A stretch of DNA of 15,569 nt from Spirochaetales bacterium (GCA_007121695.1 SKKC01000328.1:1-15569); one strand, 5' to 3'; shown: positions 6,475-14,834, counted from the first letter of the stretch. The notes: a model not told the origin generated them from the sequence alone. A program made the numbers and translations.

Positions 6475-8676
6475 ATGGAGCACCAGAACGTGCCTTCCCG
6501 CATTCTTCTCTGCGAAGACGAGCGCATTGTTGCGCTTTCAGAAAAGTCCGTCCTCGAGCGTGAGGGATACGCCGTTGATATCGCCGAAAACGGGGAGCAG
6601 GCGCTCGAGATGCTCGCGGCGGCCGGGGACCAGAGCAGCAGACGCCCGTCGCTCATTCTCATGGACATAGACCTTGGTCCGGGTCTGGACGGAACGGAGA
6701 CTGCCGAACGAATTATCGTCTCATACGATATTCCGCTGGTGTTTCTCTCCTCGCACACCGAACCCGAAATCGTCGAGAAGACCGAAGGAATAACCTCCTA
6801 CGGATATGTCGTCAAGAACACCGGGGATACGGTGCTGCTTGCCTCCATACGGATGGCCTTCCGGCTGTTCGAAGCCAAGCAGCAGCAGCGTGATTTGGAC
6901 GACCAGTTGCGGGCGCAGAATCAGTATCTGCAGCTCTACAGAACTGCGGTCGACGGCATGGACGATCACCAGATTGCGGTGGTCGATGCCGGCTACACCT
7001 ACCGCATGGTAAGCCGGCAGTTTGCCGAGAGTTATGCCTCGCAGGAGGCGCAGATCGTCGGACGTACCGTCACCGACCTGGTCGGGCAGGATGTCTTCGC
7101 TGACAGGATACAGCCCTATATCGACCGGGGATTGTCCGGCGAACAGCTGGAGTTCCACGAGTGGTTCCAGTTTCCTCTGCTCGGCTCGCGATACATGCGC
7201 GTCAGGTACTACCCGCTGCCGGATTTCGACTCGGGATGTTCGGCGGTCGCGGTTGTCATGCGGGACATTACGGACAGAATGCGGGCCGAAGAACAGGCGC
7301 GGCTGGCAGAGCATAACCTGGACCTCATTTTTAGCGCTGTTCCGGCAGTCATCTGGTTTACCGATCTGGAGGAACGCTATATCCGGGTCAATCGTACCTG
7401 GGCACGGGTAAAGGGCATTTCGCCGTCCGACGCGATCGGGAAGACCGCCCGCGACGTGTTTCAGCCGGACGTGGCGAGGCAGCTTCAGCAGGAAGAGCGG
7501 GAAATCGTTCGCACGGGACAGCCCCTGCTGGGGCATCTGCAGCAGTATCAGACCCTTTCCGGGGAAGACCGGTGGAGTCGCACAGACCGTCTGCCCATGA
7601 CGGACGAGGCCGGGAACATTATCGGGGTCGTCGGCTTTGCAGTGGATATTACAGCCGAGCGGCAGGCTATACAGGATCTCGAGGCCGCGCGCGCGCGAAC
7701 GGATGCGATCCTCGCCGCGCACCCGGACATTGTCTTCATAACCGACCCCGACGGCCTGATTCTCGAGTACCATACCCGGGCAACGGATCTGCTTGCGGGA
7801 ACAGAGATACTCGGAAGATCGGTCCAGGAGCAGCTTCCCGGCGAAACCGGCAGCAGAATCGGAGACGCGATACGGCGGGCCTACGATACGGGGGACCTGC
7901 AGATTATCGATTACGAGCTCGAAGTTCCTGCGGGGCACCGCTACTTCGAGGACCGGCTTGTCAGACTCGACGACGGGCGCGTGCTCGGCATTGTCCGTGA
8001 CATTACCGAGCGGAAAACCGCCGAGCTGGAGGTGCGGAGACTCCTTGCCGAAAAAGAGAACCTGCTTCGCGAGGTGCAGCACCGGATAAAGAACACCATG
8101 AATACCATGGGGGCCATGCTGTCGCTGCACGCGAGCGCGGTTCAGGACAGTCCCGCCGCTGCGTCCGCCCTGACGGACGCCAGAAGCCGGTTCCGCAGCA
8201 TGGAGGTCCTGTACGACCAGTTGTACAGATCGGACACCCACGACCGGTCGTCGTTGAGAGACTACCTCTCCCAGGTCGTGCAGACCGTCGTGGCGCTTTT
8301 CCCGGCCGGTGACCGGGTCGCCGTATCGTTTGAGCTACAGGATCTGGTGCTTCCCACCTCTGCGCTTTCTCCCGTCGGCATGATCGTCACGGAACTCGTT
8401 ACCAACGCCATGAAGTACGCCTTCAATGCAGAACAGTTCCAGATCGATGAACAACCGGTTCTCTCGGTTACCTCAGAGCTTACTCCGGACACGGTGTGCG
8501 TAACGGTCCGCGACAACGGTCCCGGCTACCCCGCGGGAAGCGCGGCCAGCGCCGGTGGAGGCTTCGGCCTCCGCATGGTTCGCGCGCTTGCCGAACAGAT
8601 TCAGGGCACGGTCACGGTCGACTCCGGGCGCGGCACGTCCGTGAGCGTTGTCTTCCCGCGCCCGTCCCGATCGTAA
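6475..8676 (+). CDS. Soluble hybrid sensor kinase: receiver, three PAS domains, HisKA_2 and ATPase
   Basis: A cytoplasmic histidine kinase of 733 residues with no membrane helix. The receiver domain is residues about 8-125, with acidic pair E14-D15, phospho-acceptor D64 in LILMDIDLGPG and K114. Three PAS domains follow at about 150-270, 280-395 and 409-520, the second and third ending in typical DITAER and DITERK. The HisKA_2 box has H536 in EVQHRIKNTMN. The ATPase domain has N644 in ELVTNA, DNGPG from D680 and GGGFGL near 695. HisKA_2 kinases often lack a linked partner, and none is adjacent here. The receiver at the N-terminus suggests that an upstream phosphorelay sets its activity, while PAS domains may bind heme, flavin or a metabolite. 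Start: ATG 6475 has no Shine-Dalgarno. GTG 6490, 15 bases on, is preceded by GGAG at 9 bases and is a real alternative. Its role is unknown. Confidence 0.92.
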   Translation: MEHQNVPSRILLCEDERIVALSEKSVLEREGYAVDIAENGEQALEMLAAAGDQSSRRPSLILMDIDLGPGLDGTETAERIIVSYDIPLVFLSSHTEPEIVEKTEGITSYGYVVKNTGDTVLLASIRMAFRLFEAKQQQRDLDDQLRAQNQYLQLYRTAVDGMDDHQIAVVDAGYTYRMVSRQFAESYASQEAQIVGRTVTDLVGQDVFADRIQPYIDRGLSGEQLEFHEWFQFPLLGSRYMRVRYYPLPDFDSGCSAVAVVMRDITDRMRAEEQARLAEHNLDLIFSAVPAVIWFTDLEERYIRVNRTWARVKGISPSDAIGKTARDVFQPDVARQLQQEEREIVRTGQPLLGHLQQYQTLSGEDRWSRTDRLPMTDEAGNIIGVVGFAVDITAERQAIQDLEAARARTDAILAAHPDIVFITDPDGLILEYHTRATDLLAGTEILGRSVQEQLPGETGSRIGDAIRRAYDTGDLQIIDYELEVPAGHRYFEDRLVRLDDGRVLGIVRDITERKTAELEVRRLLAEKENLLREVQHRIKNTMNTMGAMLSLHASAVQDSPAAASALTDARSRFRSMEVLYDQLYRSDTHDRSSLRDYLSQVVQTVVALFPAGDRVAVSFELQDLVLPTSALSPVGMIVTELVTNAMKYAFNAEQFQIDEQPVLSVTSELTPDTVCVTVRDNGPGYPAGSAASAGGGFGLRMVRALAEQIQGTVTVDSGRGTSVSVVFPRPSRS

Positions 8677-8699
8677 GCTCTCTTCGCCCGGTATGCCGG

Positions 8700-10271
8700 T
8701 CAGGTTCCGCTGAGGCCCGCCTCGACGGCCGCCCGTTCTGCCGATAGCGCGGCTTTGTAGCGGGCGAAGTAGGTCGCGAATCCCGCCGCGTCGCTGTCGG
8801 TCGGTGCAACGGTGCTGACCGATGCGTCCGCGAATACCGCGTCCAGGTATTCGGGAAGCGATCCGCCTCCGTCTTTCACGAAGGCCGCGAGCAGAGCCAT
8901 GCCCCACGCGCCGCCCTCGCCGGCTGTTTCCATAACCGAGCATTCGCACCCGGTGACTGCCGCTGCTATCTGCTGACCGACGACCGGTGTGGTAAAGAAG
9001 CCGCCGTGACCGGTAATACGCTCCACGGTCGCACCTTCGCGCTCTCGCAGCACGTCGAGCCCGATGCGCATCGCCGCGAGCGCCGAGAAGAGGTGCGCCC
9101 GCATAAGATTCGCCGGCGTGAACCGCGCATCTGCAGAACGCACAAACAGTGGTACACCGTCGGCGAACCCTGTCAGATGTTCGCCGGAGCGGTAGGGAAT
9201 GACGGTGAGACCTCCCGCATCCGGTTCGGCCTCGAGCGCGAGGGGCAGGAGTTTCGAGAAGGTGTCGCTCAGGGTTCCGCTCGTACCGAGCGCGGAAGAC
9301 GACTCGGTAAGCATCGATACCCAGTCGTTCAGATCAGAGGTGCAGTTGTTCGAGTGGGCCATGGCAACCGTTCTGCCGTCCGGCGTCAGGAATACGTCGA
9401 TCTCTTCGTGAAAGCCCGCGAGGGGTTTCTCGAGGACGACCATGGCGAACGCGGATGTACCGGCGGACATGTTTGCCGTCCGGGGGCGAATGCTGTTGGT
9501 CGCGATCATGCCGGTTCCGGCGTCGCCCTCGGGCGGGCAGAAGCGGACGCCCGCCTTGACGGTACCGGTTGGATCGAAATCGGCGATTGCGTTTTCCTTC
9601 AGGGTGCCTGCCTCCGTGCCGTGGGGTACGACTTCGGGCATGATATCGAGCAGACGCCAGGGGATACCTTTCTTCTCGAGAATCTCGTCGAACATGGCGA
9701 CGTAGCGGGCATCGTAGGTGCCGGTCGCGGGATCAACCGGAAACATACCGGATGCTTCGTTCATGCCAAGCACGTGACGCCCCGTGAGGCTGTAATGGAC
9801 GTGCCCGGCGAGCGATGTCAGCCGTGCGATCCGGGGAACGTGATCTTCTCCGTTGAGGATCGCTTCGTAGACGTGTGCAATGCTCCAGCGTTGCGGGATC
9901 GGGAACTGGAACAGTTCGCTCAGTTCCTGTGAAGCCCGATGTGTCCGGTTGTTTCGCCAGGTCCGAAACGGCACAAGCAGATTATCGTGTTCGTCGAACA
10001 CCAGGTAACCGTGCATCATTCCACTGAGGCCGACAGCTGCTAGGTCAGGGGCGGTTCCATGGTTCGAGCGATAATCCGCAAACAGCGCCTTCATGGCTTC
10101 GTGCAGCCCGGTCCATGCGTCCTCGAGTGGATACGACCAGTAGCCGTCGACCTGTGAATCCTGCCAGGTATGAGAGCCGGACGCGACCGGCTTCCACGAT
10201 GCATCGACGAGAGTTGACTTGATACGTGTAGACCCGAATTCGATTCCGAGAGACAGTGCTTCTTTGCTCAT
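8700..10271 (-). CDS. FGGY-family carbohydrate kinase
   Basis: ATP-dependent sugar kinase of 523 residues, in the normal range for the FGGY family (xylulose, ribulose, glycerol and related substrates). The N-terminal phosphate motif is LGIEFGSTRIKS at 8-19. The sugar-domain element GLSGMMHGYLVFD spans 81-93. The probable catalytic base is D250 in PEGDAGTGM, the second phosphate motif is NMSAGTSAFAM at 267-277, and the adenosine region is ITGHGGFFTTPVVGQQ with ETAGEGGAWGMALLAAF after it. The start is supported by AAAAGGAG 8 bases before the ATG. It resembles from memory the roughly 530-residue group that acts as L-ribulokinase or xylulokinase in pentose loci; I cannot decide which. It is divergent from the sugar-sensor operon across 50 bp and convergent with the PAS kinase gene across 23 bp, which favours control by the YesN-type regulator. 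Confidence 0.92.
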   Translation of the reverse strand: MSKEALSLGIEFGSTRIKSTLVDASWKPVASGSHTWQDSQVDGYWSYPLEDAWTGLHEAMKALFADYRSNHGTAPDLAAVGLSGMMHGYLVFDEHDNLLVPFRTWRNNRTHRASQELSELFQFPIPQRWSIAHVYEAILNGEDHVPRIARLTSLAGHVHYSLTGRHVLGMNEASGMFPVDPATGTYDARYVAMFDEILEKKGIPWRLLDIMPEVVPHGTEAGTLKENAIADFDPTGTVKAGVRFCPPEGDAGTGMIATNSIRPRTANMSAGTSAFAMVVLEKPLAGFHEEIDVFLTPDGRTVAMAHSNNCTSDLNDWVSMLTESSSALGTSGTLSDTFSKLLPLALEAEPDAGGLTVIPYRSGEHLTGFADGVPLFVRSADARFTPANLMRAHLFSALAAMRIGLDVLREREGATVERITGHGGFFTTPVVGQQIAAAVTGCECSVMETAGEGGAWGMALLAAFVKDGGGSLPEYLDAVFADASVSTVAPTDSDAAGFATYFARYKAALSAERAAVEAGLSGT

Positions 10272-10321
10272 ATCATATACTCCTTTTTTGATTGTGCGGG
10301 TCGGTGTAGAATAGCACGAGA
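10272..10321. promoter_or_regulatory. Divergent control region between sugar kinase and sensor operon
   Basis: Only 50 bp separate the two divergent start codons. On the plus strand TAGAAT (10307-10312) is a five-of-six -10 match located 9 bases before the ATG at 10322, which has no good Shine-Dalgarno. On the minus strand TATTCT (10308-10313 complement) overlaps it, and AAAAAAGGAG (10280-10289 complement) is the kinase ribosome binding site. The promoters therefore must overlap, so expression of the two directions is probably linked. No clear operator is seen; the repeat CATAT-CATAT at 10269-10278 is short and may be chance. Confidence 0.45.
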
Positions 10322-11965
10322 ATGGAGAAAAGCGCAGACCTCTATCGCATCATCGTCGTGGATGACGAGCAGATTATCCGCGATGGGCTGCAACAGCATG
10401 TTGACTGGGAAGGCCAGGGGTATCAGCTCGTCGCGACCTGTGAAGACGGAGCGCAGGCGCTCGCGCTGCTCGAGCAGGAACCGGTCGATGTTATTATCAG
10501 CGACATTTCCATGCCCTTCCTCGACGGGCTTGAACTGTCCGAGCTAGTTCGAAGCCGTTTCCCGCAAACCAGGATCATTCTGCTTACAGGGCACGATCGC
10601 ATTGAGTATGCACAGGAGGCCGTGAAACAGCAGGTTGCCCGCTTCCTGCTGAAACCCATTACCCCGTCAGAAATACGGGACGTACTTGCGTCCACGCGGA
10701 ATGATCTGGACCAGGAGCGCCGGGAACTGCGCAATCGGGCCCTGCTCGAGCGGCAGCTTGCTGAAAGCATGCCCCTGTTGCGCGAACGTGTTCTGAACCG
10801 CATTCTGGGTGGCCAGCTGAGTCGTTCAGAGATTGATAGTGCACTCGAGCTCAGCGGACTGTGTATGCCAGGTCGGGTCATGGCCGTCGTTCTCGCAGAC
10901 AGCGACGAACCCCCGGATCGGGAACGCAGTTCCACCGACGTCGAGCTGGATCTGCTTGCCGTGCAGAACCTCGTGAGACATGTAGAAGGCGATCCGGACG
11001 CACGACTGGTTTTTCGTGATACAGAAGGCCGGGTGGTCTGTATCATTGGTGCAGACTCGCCGCGTGAAGCCTCGCAGGAAGCCCTGCATTTCGCCGAGCG
11101 CATGGCGGCACGCGTCGAGACCATGCAGCGGACCTCTGTTACCATAGGGATCGGTCGGGCAGTTTCGGGAGTCGGCGGCATTGTGCAGTCCTATCGCGAA
11201 GCAGTCTTCGCGCTGCGGTATCGCTTCATGGTCGGCAGCGGGCGGATAATCGAGTACAACGATGCATCGGGTGGTATTCAACCGAACGAAGACGGCTCGG
11301 AGTCGCCGTCAGTATGGCATCCCACCAGATTCGAGCATGACATTGTCATGTCGCTCGGCTCGGGTCGAGTGGAGGACAGTATCGAACGAATCCGGGTCAT
11401 GATACAGGATCTGCGCGAACGCGAACTGCACCCCGATCAGTGTCGTCTGACGCTCATGCGGCTTGTGGGGCGCGTCGTCGATACGGCGCTCGATCTGTCC
11501 ATTGAGCCGGGTCTCGTCTTCGGGGACAGCAGTCCACTCGATGCGTTGGCCGGTCTGAAAACCCTGCAACAGATAGAGGAGTGGCTGGTCGGTGTCTTTG
11601 AGCGCTGGCACGCCGTTCTCGGAAACCGTCGGCAGGAGCGATCGCTCCGGAAAGCGGCAGAGGCACAGGAGTATATTCGGCAGCACTTCGCTGACCCCGA
11701 CATAACGGTAGAGAGGGTGTGTTCGGCAATAGGGGTTGGCAGCAGTTATTTCAGCAGCATTCTGAAGCAGCATGTCGGGAAGACCTTTATCGAGTACCTG
11801 ACGTCGCTTCGAATCGAGCGGGCGAAAGAGCTGCTGCGCGCGAGCGACCAGCTGACCTACGAAATTGCGAGCGCGGTCGGATATCGTGATCCGCACTATT
11901 TCAGTAACTCGTTCAAACGCTATAGCGGCGTGACACCACGGGAGTATCGGGCGCAACATGACTGA
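10322..11965 (+). CDS. Response regulator, YesN type (receiver plus AraC DNA-binding domain)
   Basis: A 547-residue transcription factor of a two-component pair. The receiver covers about 8-125, with D14-D15, phospho-acceptor D61 in VIISDISMP, T89 and K111 in LLKPIT. A helical linker follows at about 125-165. The central region of about 180-330 includes VTIGIGRAV and SYREAVFALRYR and looks like the degenerate GGDEF-like module common in large YesN proteins. The last 100 residues form an AraC-type double helix-turn-helix, with AIGVGSSYFSSILKQHVGKT, RIERAKELL and VGYRDPHYFSNSFKRYSGVT. The ATG at 10322 lies near a -10-like element without a Shine-Dalgarno. The stop overlaps the kinase gene start by 8 bases, so the pair is co-translated. 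Likely targets are the divergent sugar kinase and the nearby transporter genes; this is inferred from position. Confidence 0.93.
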   Translation: MEKSADLYRIIVVDDEQIIRDGLQQHVDWEGQGYQLVATCEDGAQALALLEQEPVDVIISDISMPFLDGLELSELVRSRFPQTRIILLTGHDRIEYAQEAVKQQVARFLLKPITPSEIRDVLASTRNDLDQERRELRNRALLERQLAESMPLLRERVLNRILGGQLSRSEIDSALELSGLCMPGRVMAVVLADSDEPPDRERSSTDVELDLLAVQNLVRHVEGDPDARLVFRDTEGRVVCIIGADSPREASQEALHFAERMAARVETMQRTSVTIGIGRAVSGVGGIVQSYREAVFALRYRFMVGSGRIIEYNDASGGIQPNEDGSESPSVWHPTRFEHDIVMSLGSGRVEDSIERIRVMIQDLRERELHPDQCRLTLMRLVGRVVDTALDLSIEPGLVFGDSSPLDALAGLKTLQQIEEWLVGVFERWHAVLGNRRQERSLRKAAEAQEYIRQHFADPDITVERVCSAIGVGSSYFSSILKQHVGKTFIEYLTSLRIERAKELLRASDQLTYEIASAVGYRDPHYFSNSFKRYSGVTPREYRAQHD

Positions 11966-13784
11966 TCGGAACGCATCCAGGCCCCGACGGGCGTATGTTC
12001 TATCACGCATCGGCGGCATACAGGCGTCCATTACCGTCGCGCTTTCGACCATGGTACTGATTACCATTCTGTTCATGAGCGTCGCCTCATACACGGTGAC
12101 CCGGCGTGTTCTGGTCGATACAGCACAGGAGTACACGTCGCAGCTTGTCTCGCAACTTCGTGCGAGCATGGACTCCTACATCGCAAACATGAAAAGTATC
12201 GCCGAGGTGATACACCGGGATGCGAACGTGCGCAGCTACGTCAACGATGCGGACGCAGGGCCGGGGATTCAGGAGTCGGTATTTTCGCTTCTGAACTCGG
12301 TTTCGCAGACACGCGACGACATTTCGCTGCTTATGGTTGCGGGCGAGCACGCGGCGCCGGTATTCCACGACCGCGATCTCCGCGTAAACCCGGCCGTGAT
12401 CCTCGACGAGCAGCGGTGGTTCAGAAGCGCAGTTGCAGCAGAAGGCGAGCCCGTCATTACTCCCGCCCAGGTACAGAATGTCGCCGCAGACCGTTACCGC
12501 TGGGTTATCTCGCTGTCGCGAACCCTGCCGGGTGGTGTGCTGCTGGTCGATCTCAACTTCACCATAATCGAGGATCTTCTTTCGTCGGTTCAGCTCGGCA
12601 CTCGCGGGTACGTCTTTGTGGTCTCGGACGCCGGAGCCCTGGTTTACCATCCGCAGCAGCAGCTGATATTCAGTAATCTCCGCGACGAGCGCATAGACGA
12701 GGTCATGGCGACCGGCAATGGTTCGTTTGCCGCGGGGCACGGGGCGGACGAACGCCTGTATACCGTCGCAGAGAGCGACAGCACCGGCTGGAAGGTTGTC
12801 GGGGTAAACTATGTCGAAGAGCTGCTGGCGGATGCCCGCGATGTTCTGGTCCTGTACGTCCTGTTCGGCTTTCTGTGCTTTCTTCTGGTCGTGCTTCTGT
12901 CGCAGTTCCTGACGGTGCGCATTTCTGATCCTATTCGCAAACTGCGCGAATCCATGAAGGCAGTAGAGCAGGGAGACTTTGACATACAGGTAGATGTTCG
13001 GGGTGGTGCCGAAGTAGTCGACCTGAGTCGCGACTTTAACATAATGATAGGCGAGATCAAGTCGCTCATGCACCAGAACGCGACCCGGCAGGCAGAGAAG
13101 CGGCAGAGCGAGCTCAAAGCGCTGCAGAACCAGATCACGCCCCACTTCGTATACAATACGCTGGATTCGATTATCTGGATGGCGGAAGGCCGGGAGCACG
13201 ACCGGGTCATTACCATGACCTCGGCCCTCGCACGCTTGCTTCGCCTGAGTATCAGCCAGGGGAACGAGCTTGTTCCGGTATCGAGCGAACTCGCACACGT
13301 CGAGAACTATCTGACAATACAGAGAATGCGGTACTCGCCCGAGAAGGTCGATTTTCATATCGATGCCGACCCGGCGACGCTTCATCTGAATACGCTACGC
13401 ATTATTCTGCAGCCACTCGTCGAGAATGCGATCTATCATGGGCTTCGGAACAAGGACCGAGGTGGACACATTACTATCCGCGTCTACCGTGAAACCGATA
13501 CGCTGGTTTGCGAGGTCCGGGACGACGGCGTTGGCATGCCCGAAGAACTCGCCAGCTCCCTGCTGAACGGGCACCACACAAGCGCGCAGACGCATGTCCG
13601 GGCGGGTCGCGCACGCAGCGGCTCGGCAGGCGAGGTCTCCGGTGTCGGTGTTCGAAACGTGCACGACCGCATACGGCTGTACTACGGAGGCGGGTACGGG
13701 TTGAGTTTCGAGACCGAGCCCGGCGTCGGAACGACGGTGATTATCCGGCAGCCGGCCCTTGAGCAGGAGGAAGCCGAACAGTGA
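11958..13784 (+). CDS. Membrane sensor histidine kinase, YesM type
   Basis: A 608-residue inner-membrane kinase. Helix 1 is at about 24-46, an extracytoplasmic dCache-like sensor of about 240 residues at 50-292, helix 2 at about 295-319, and HAMP at 319-370 (starts near RISDPIRKL). The kinase core has the family's Q-N-Q-I-x-P-H-F box with phospho-acceptor H396 in QNQITPHFVYN. The ATPase domain has N490 in LVENAIYHG, DDGVGMP at 522-528 and GVGVRNVHDRIRLYYG at 562-577. Between the last two the ATP lid carries a run rich in Arg, Ala, Gly and Ser (about 541-560). The gene overlaps the regulator gene by 8 bases upstream and the binding-protein gene by 4 bases downstream. It probably receives the sugar signal through that binding protein and phosphorylates the YesN-type regulator. 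Confidence 0.94.
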   Translation: MTDRNASRPRRAYVLSRIGGIQASITVALSTMVLITILFMSVASYTVTRRVLVDTAQEYTSQLVSQLRASMDSYIANMKSIAEVIHRDANVRSYVNDADAGPGIQESVFSLLNSVSQTRDDISLLMVAGEHAAPVFHDRDLRVNPAVILDEQRWFRSAVAAEGEPVITPAQVQNVAADRYRWVISLSRTLPGGVLLVDLNFTIIEDLLSSVQLGTRGYVFVVSDAGALVYHPQQQLIFSNLRDERIDEVMATGNGSFAAGHGADERLYTVAESDSTGWKVVGVNYVEELLADARDVLVLYVLFGFLCFLLVVLLSQFLTVRISDPIRKLRESMKAVEQGDFDIQVDVRGGAEVVDLSRDFNIMIGEIKSLMHQNATRQAEKRQSELKALQNQITPHFVYNTLDSIIWMAEGREHDRVITMTSALARLLRLSISQGNELVPVSSELAHVENYLTIQRMRYSPEKVDFHIDADPATLHLNTLRIILQPLVENAIYHGLRNKDRGGHITIRVYRETDTLVCEVRDDGVGMPEELASSLLNGHHTSAQTHVRAGRARSGSAGEVSGVGVRNVHDRIRLYYGGGYGLSFETEPGVGTTVIIRQPALEQEEAEQ

Positions 13785-14773
13785 ACATCCGAAAATCTGT
13801 CGTGGTGAGTATAGTCATTGTTGGTCTCGCGGCGGTGATCACGGTGGTCATAGCGCGCAGTCTGGCGCCCGCGCACGATGCATCACCCGATATCGTCGTT
13901 GTCGTCAAGGCCATGAGCCCGGATATGGAGTTCTGGCAGATCGTCCGTGCCGGCATCGATACCGCAGCGCGCGAGTTTGGAGTCGAACCACGCGTGACCG
14001 GTCCGTGGCTTGAACGCGACATTGCCGACCAGATTCGTGTCCTGAATGAGGTTATAGACGAAGGCCCCGACGGCATTATCCTCGCCGCGTCGGACTACGA
14101 GGCGCTTGCTCCCTACGCCGACAGGGCCGTAGCCGCAGGCATCGCGCTTGTGACCATAGACAGTGCCGTGGCTGGAGACTCCTCGGAAAGTTTTATCGCG
14201 ACCGACAATCTTCGGGCTGGTGAGCGGGCAGGAGAAGCCATGGCTTCGCTCCTGCCCGATGGGGGCAAGATTGCGATCGTGAGCCACATCGAAGAGGTGG
14301 CAACCTCGATCGATCGCGAGTTTGGCGCGCTTCGTGCGCTCGCTGCTGCCGGAAACTTTAACTTCCTCGGTACCTTCTTCTCGGAAAATACGCTCGAGAT
14401 AGCCTACGCACACGCACAACGGCTCATGAGCGAACACCCCGATCTCGCCGGCATTATTGGCCTGAACGAAACGAGTACGGTTGGCATCGCGCGGGCTGTG
14501 CACGACGCCGGCCGGGCGTCGACTGTACGCGTGGTGGGGTTTGACAGTTCACAGGAAGAAATCGCATTTCTGGAGCAGGACGTGATACAGGCCCTCGTCG
14601 TGCAGAAACCGTTCAACATGGGCTATCTGTCTCTTCGAACGCTTGCAGACCTTCTTCAGGGCAGGGGTGTAGAGCGGTTTATCGACACCGGCAGCGAGCT
14701 GGTGACACGCGAAAATATGTACGATCCGGAGATACAGCAGCTGCTGTTCCCCTTCTTCGGAATGGCGAGATAA
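13781..14773 (+). CDS. Periplasmic sugar-binding-like protein, probable sensor subunit
   Basis: A 330-residue protein of the type I periplasmic binding fold (Peripla_BP_4, ribose/galactose group). A hydrophobic segment at 7-25 is followed by SLAPAHDA, which may be a cleavable signal (A29-P30-A31) or a membrane anchor; there is no lipoprotein Cys. Likely ligand contacts by family analogy are W52, D127 in TIDSA, TDN at 141-143, R179, N229 in GLNET, D255 in GFDSS and Q275. The GTG start at 13781 overlaps the kinase stop (GTGA), with AGGAGG 10 bases upstream. No ABC ATPase or permease follows on this strand. Being co-translated with a YesM/YesN pair, it is best read as the sugar receptor of a three-component sensor such as AraP or XylFII, not as a transport protein. 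Which sugar it binds is unknown. Confidence 0.9.
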   Translation: MNIRKSVVVSIVIVGLAAVITVVIARSLAPAHDASPDIVVVVKAMSPDMEFWQIVRAGIDTAAREFGVEPRVTGPWLERDIADQIRVLNEVIDEGPDGIILAASDYEALAPYADRAVAAGIALVTIDSAVAGDSSESFIATDNLRAGERAGEAMASLLPDGGKIAIVSHIEEVATSIDREFGALRALAAAGNFNFLGTFFSENTLEIAYAHAQRLMSEHPDLAGIIGLNETSTVGIARAVHDAGRASTVRVVGFDSSQEEIAFLEQDVIQALVVQKPFNMGYLSLRTLADLLQGRGVERFIDTGSELVTRENMYDPEIQQLLFPFFGMAR

Positions 14774-14809
14774 AAAAAGCCCGCAGGACACGCTGGGTGT
14801 CTGCGGGCT
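14771..14809 (-). terminator. Rho-independent terminator for the minus-strand binding-protein gene
   Basis: AGCCCGCAGGACAC (14778-14791) pairs with GTGTCTGCGGGCT (14797-14809) around a 5-base loop, with one bulged G. On the minus strand the stem is followed by seven U residues (complement of A14772-14778). On the plus strand it is followed only by GTTCTGCG, so it is weaker there, but the stem may still separate the two convergent genes. The A-run overlaps the TAA stop of the plus-strand gene. Confidence 0.85.
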
Positions 14810-14834
14810 GTTCTGCGTCGGATGCAGAAAGTGA

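Noticed and set aside
6721..8241. 506-residue open frame on the minus strand opposite the PAS kinase
   Set aside because: It is antisense to a clearly conserved multidomain kinase, shows no recognisable domain and is a product of GC-biased third positions.
8688..8699. CCGG-TATG-CCGG palindrome between the convergent PAS kinase and sugar kinase genes
   Set aside because: Only a 4-bp stem and no T-run; likely chance in GC-rich DNA.
9006..9932. 308-residue open frame on the plus strand opposite the FGGY kinase
   Set aside because: No domain, no ribosome site, and it lies wholly within a well-supported kinase gene.
12087..13385. 432-residue open frame on the minus strand opposite the YesM kinase
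   Set aside because: Opposite a gene with complete kinase motifs; composition rich in Arg, His and Val without domains, typical of a shadow frame.
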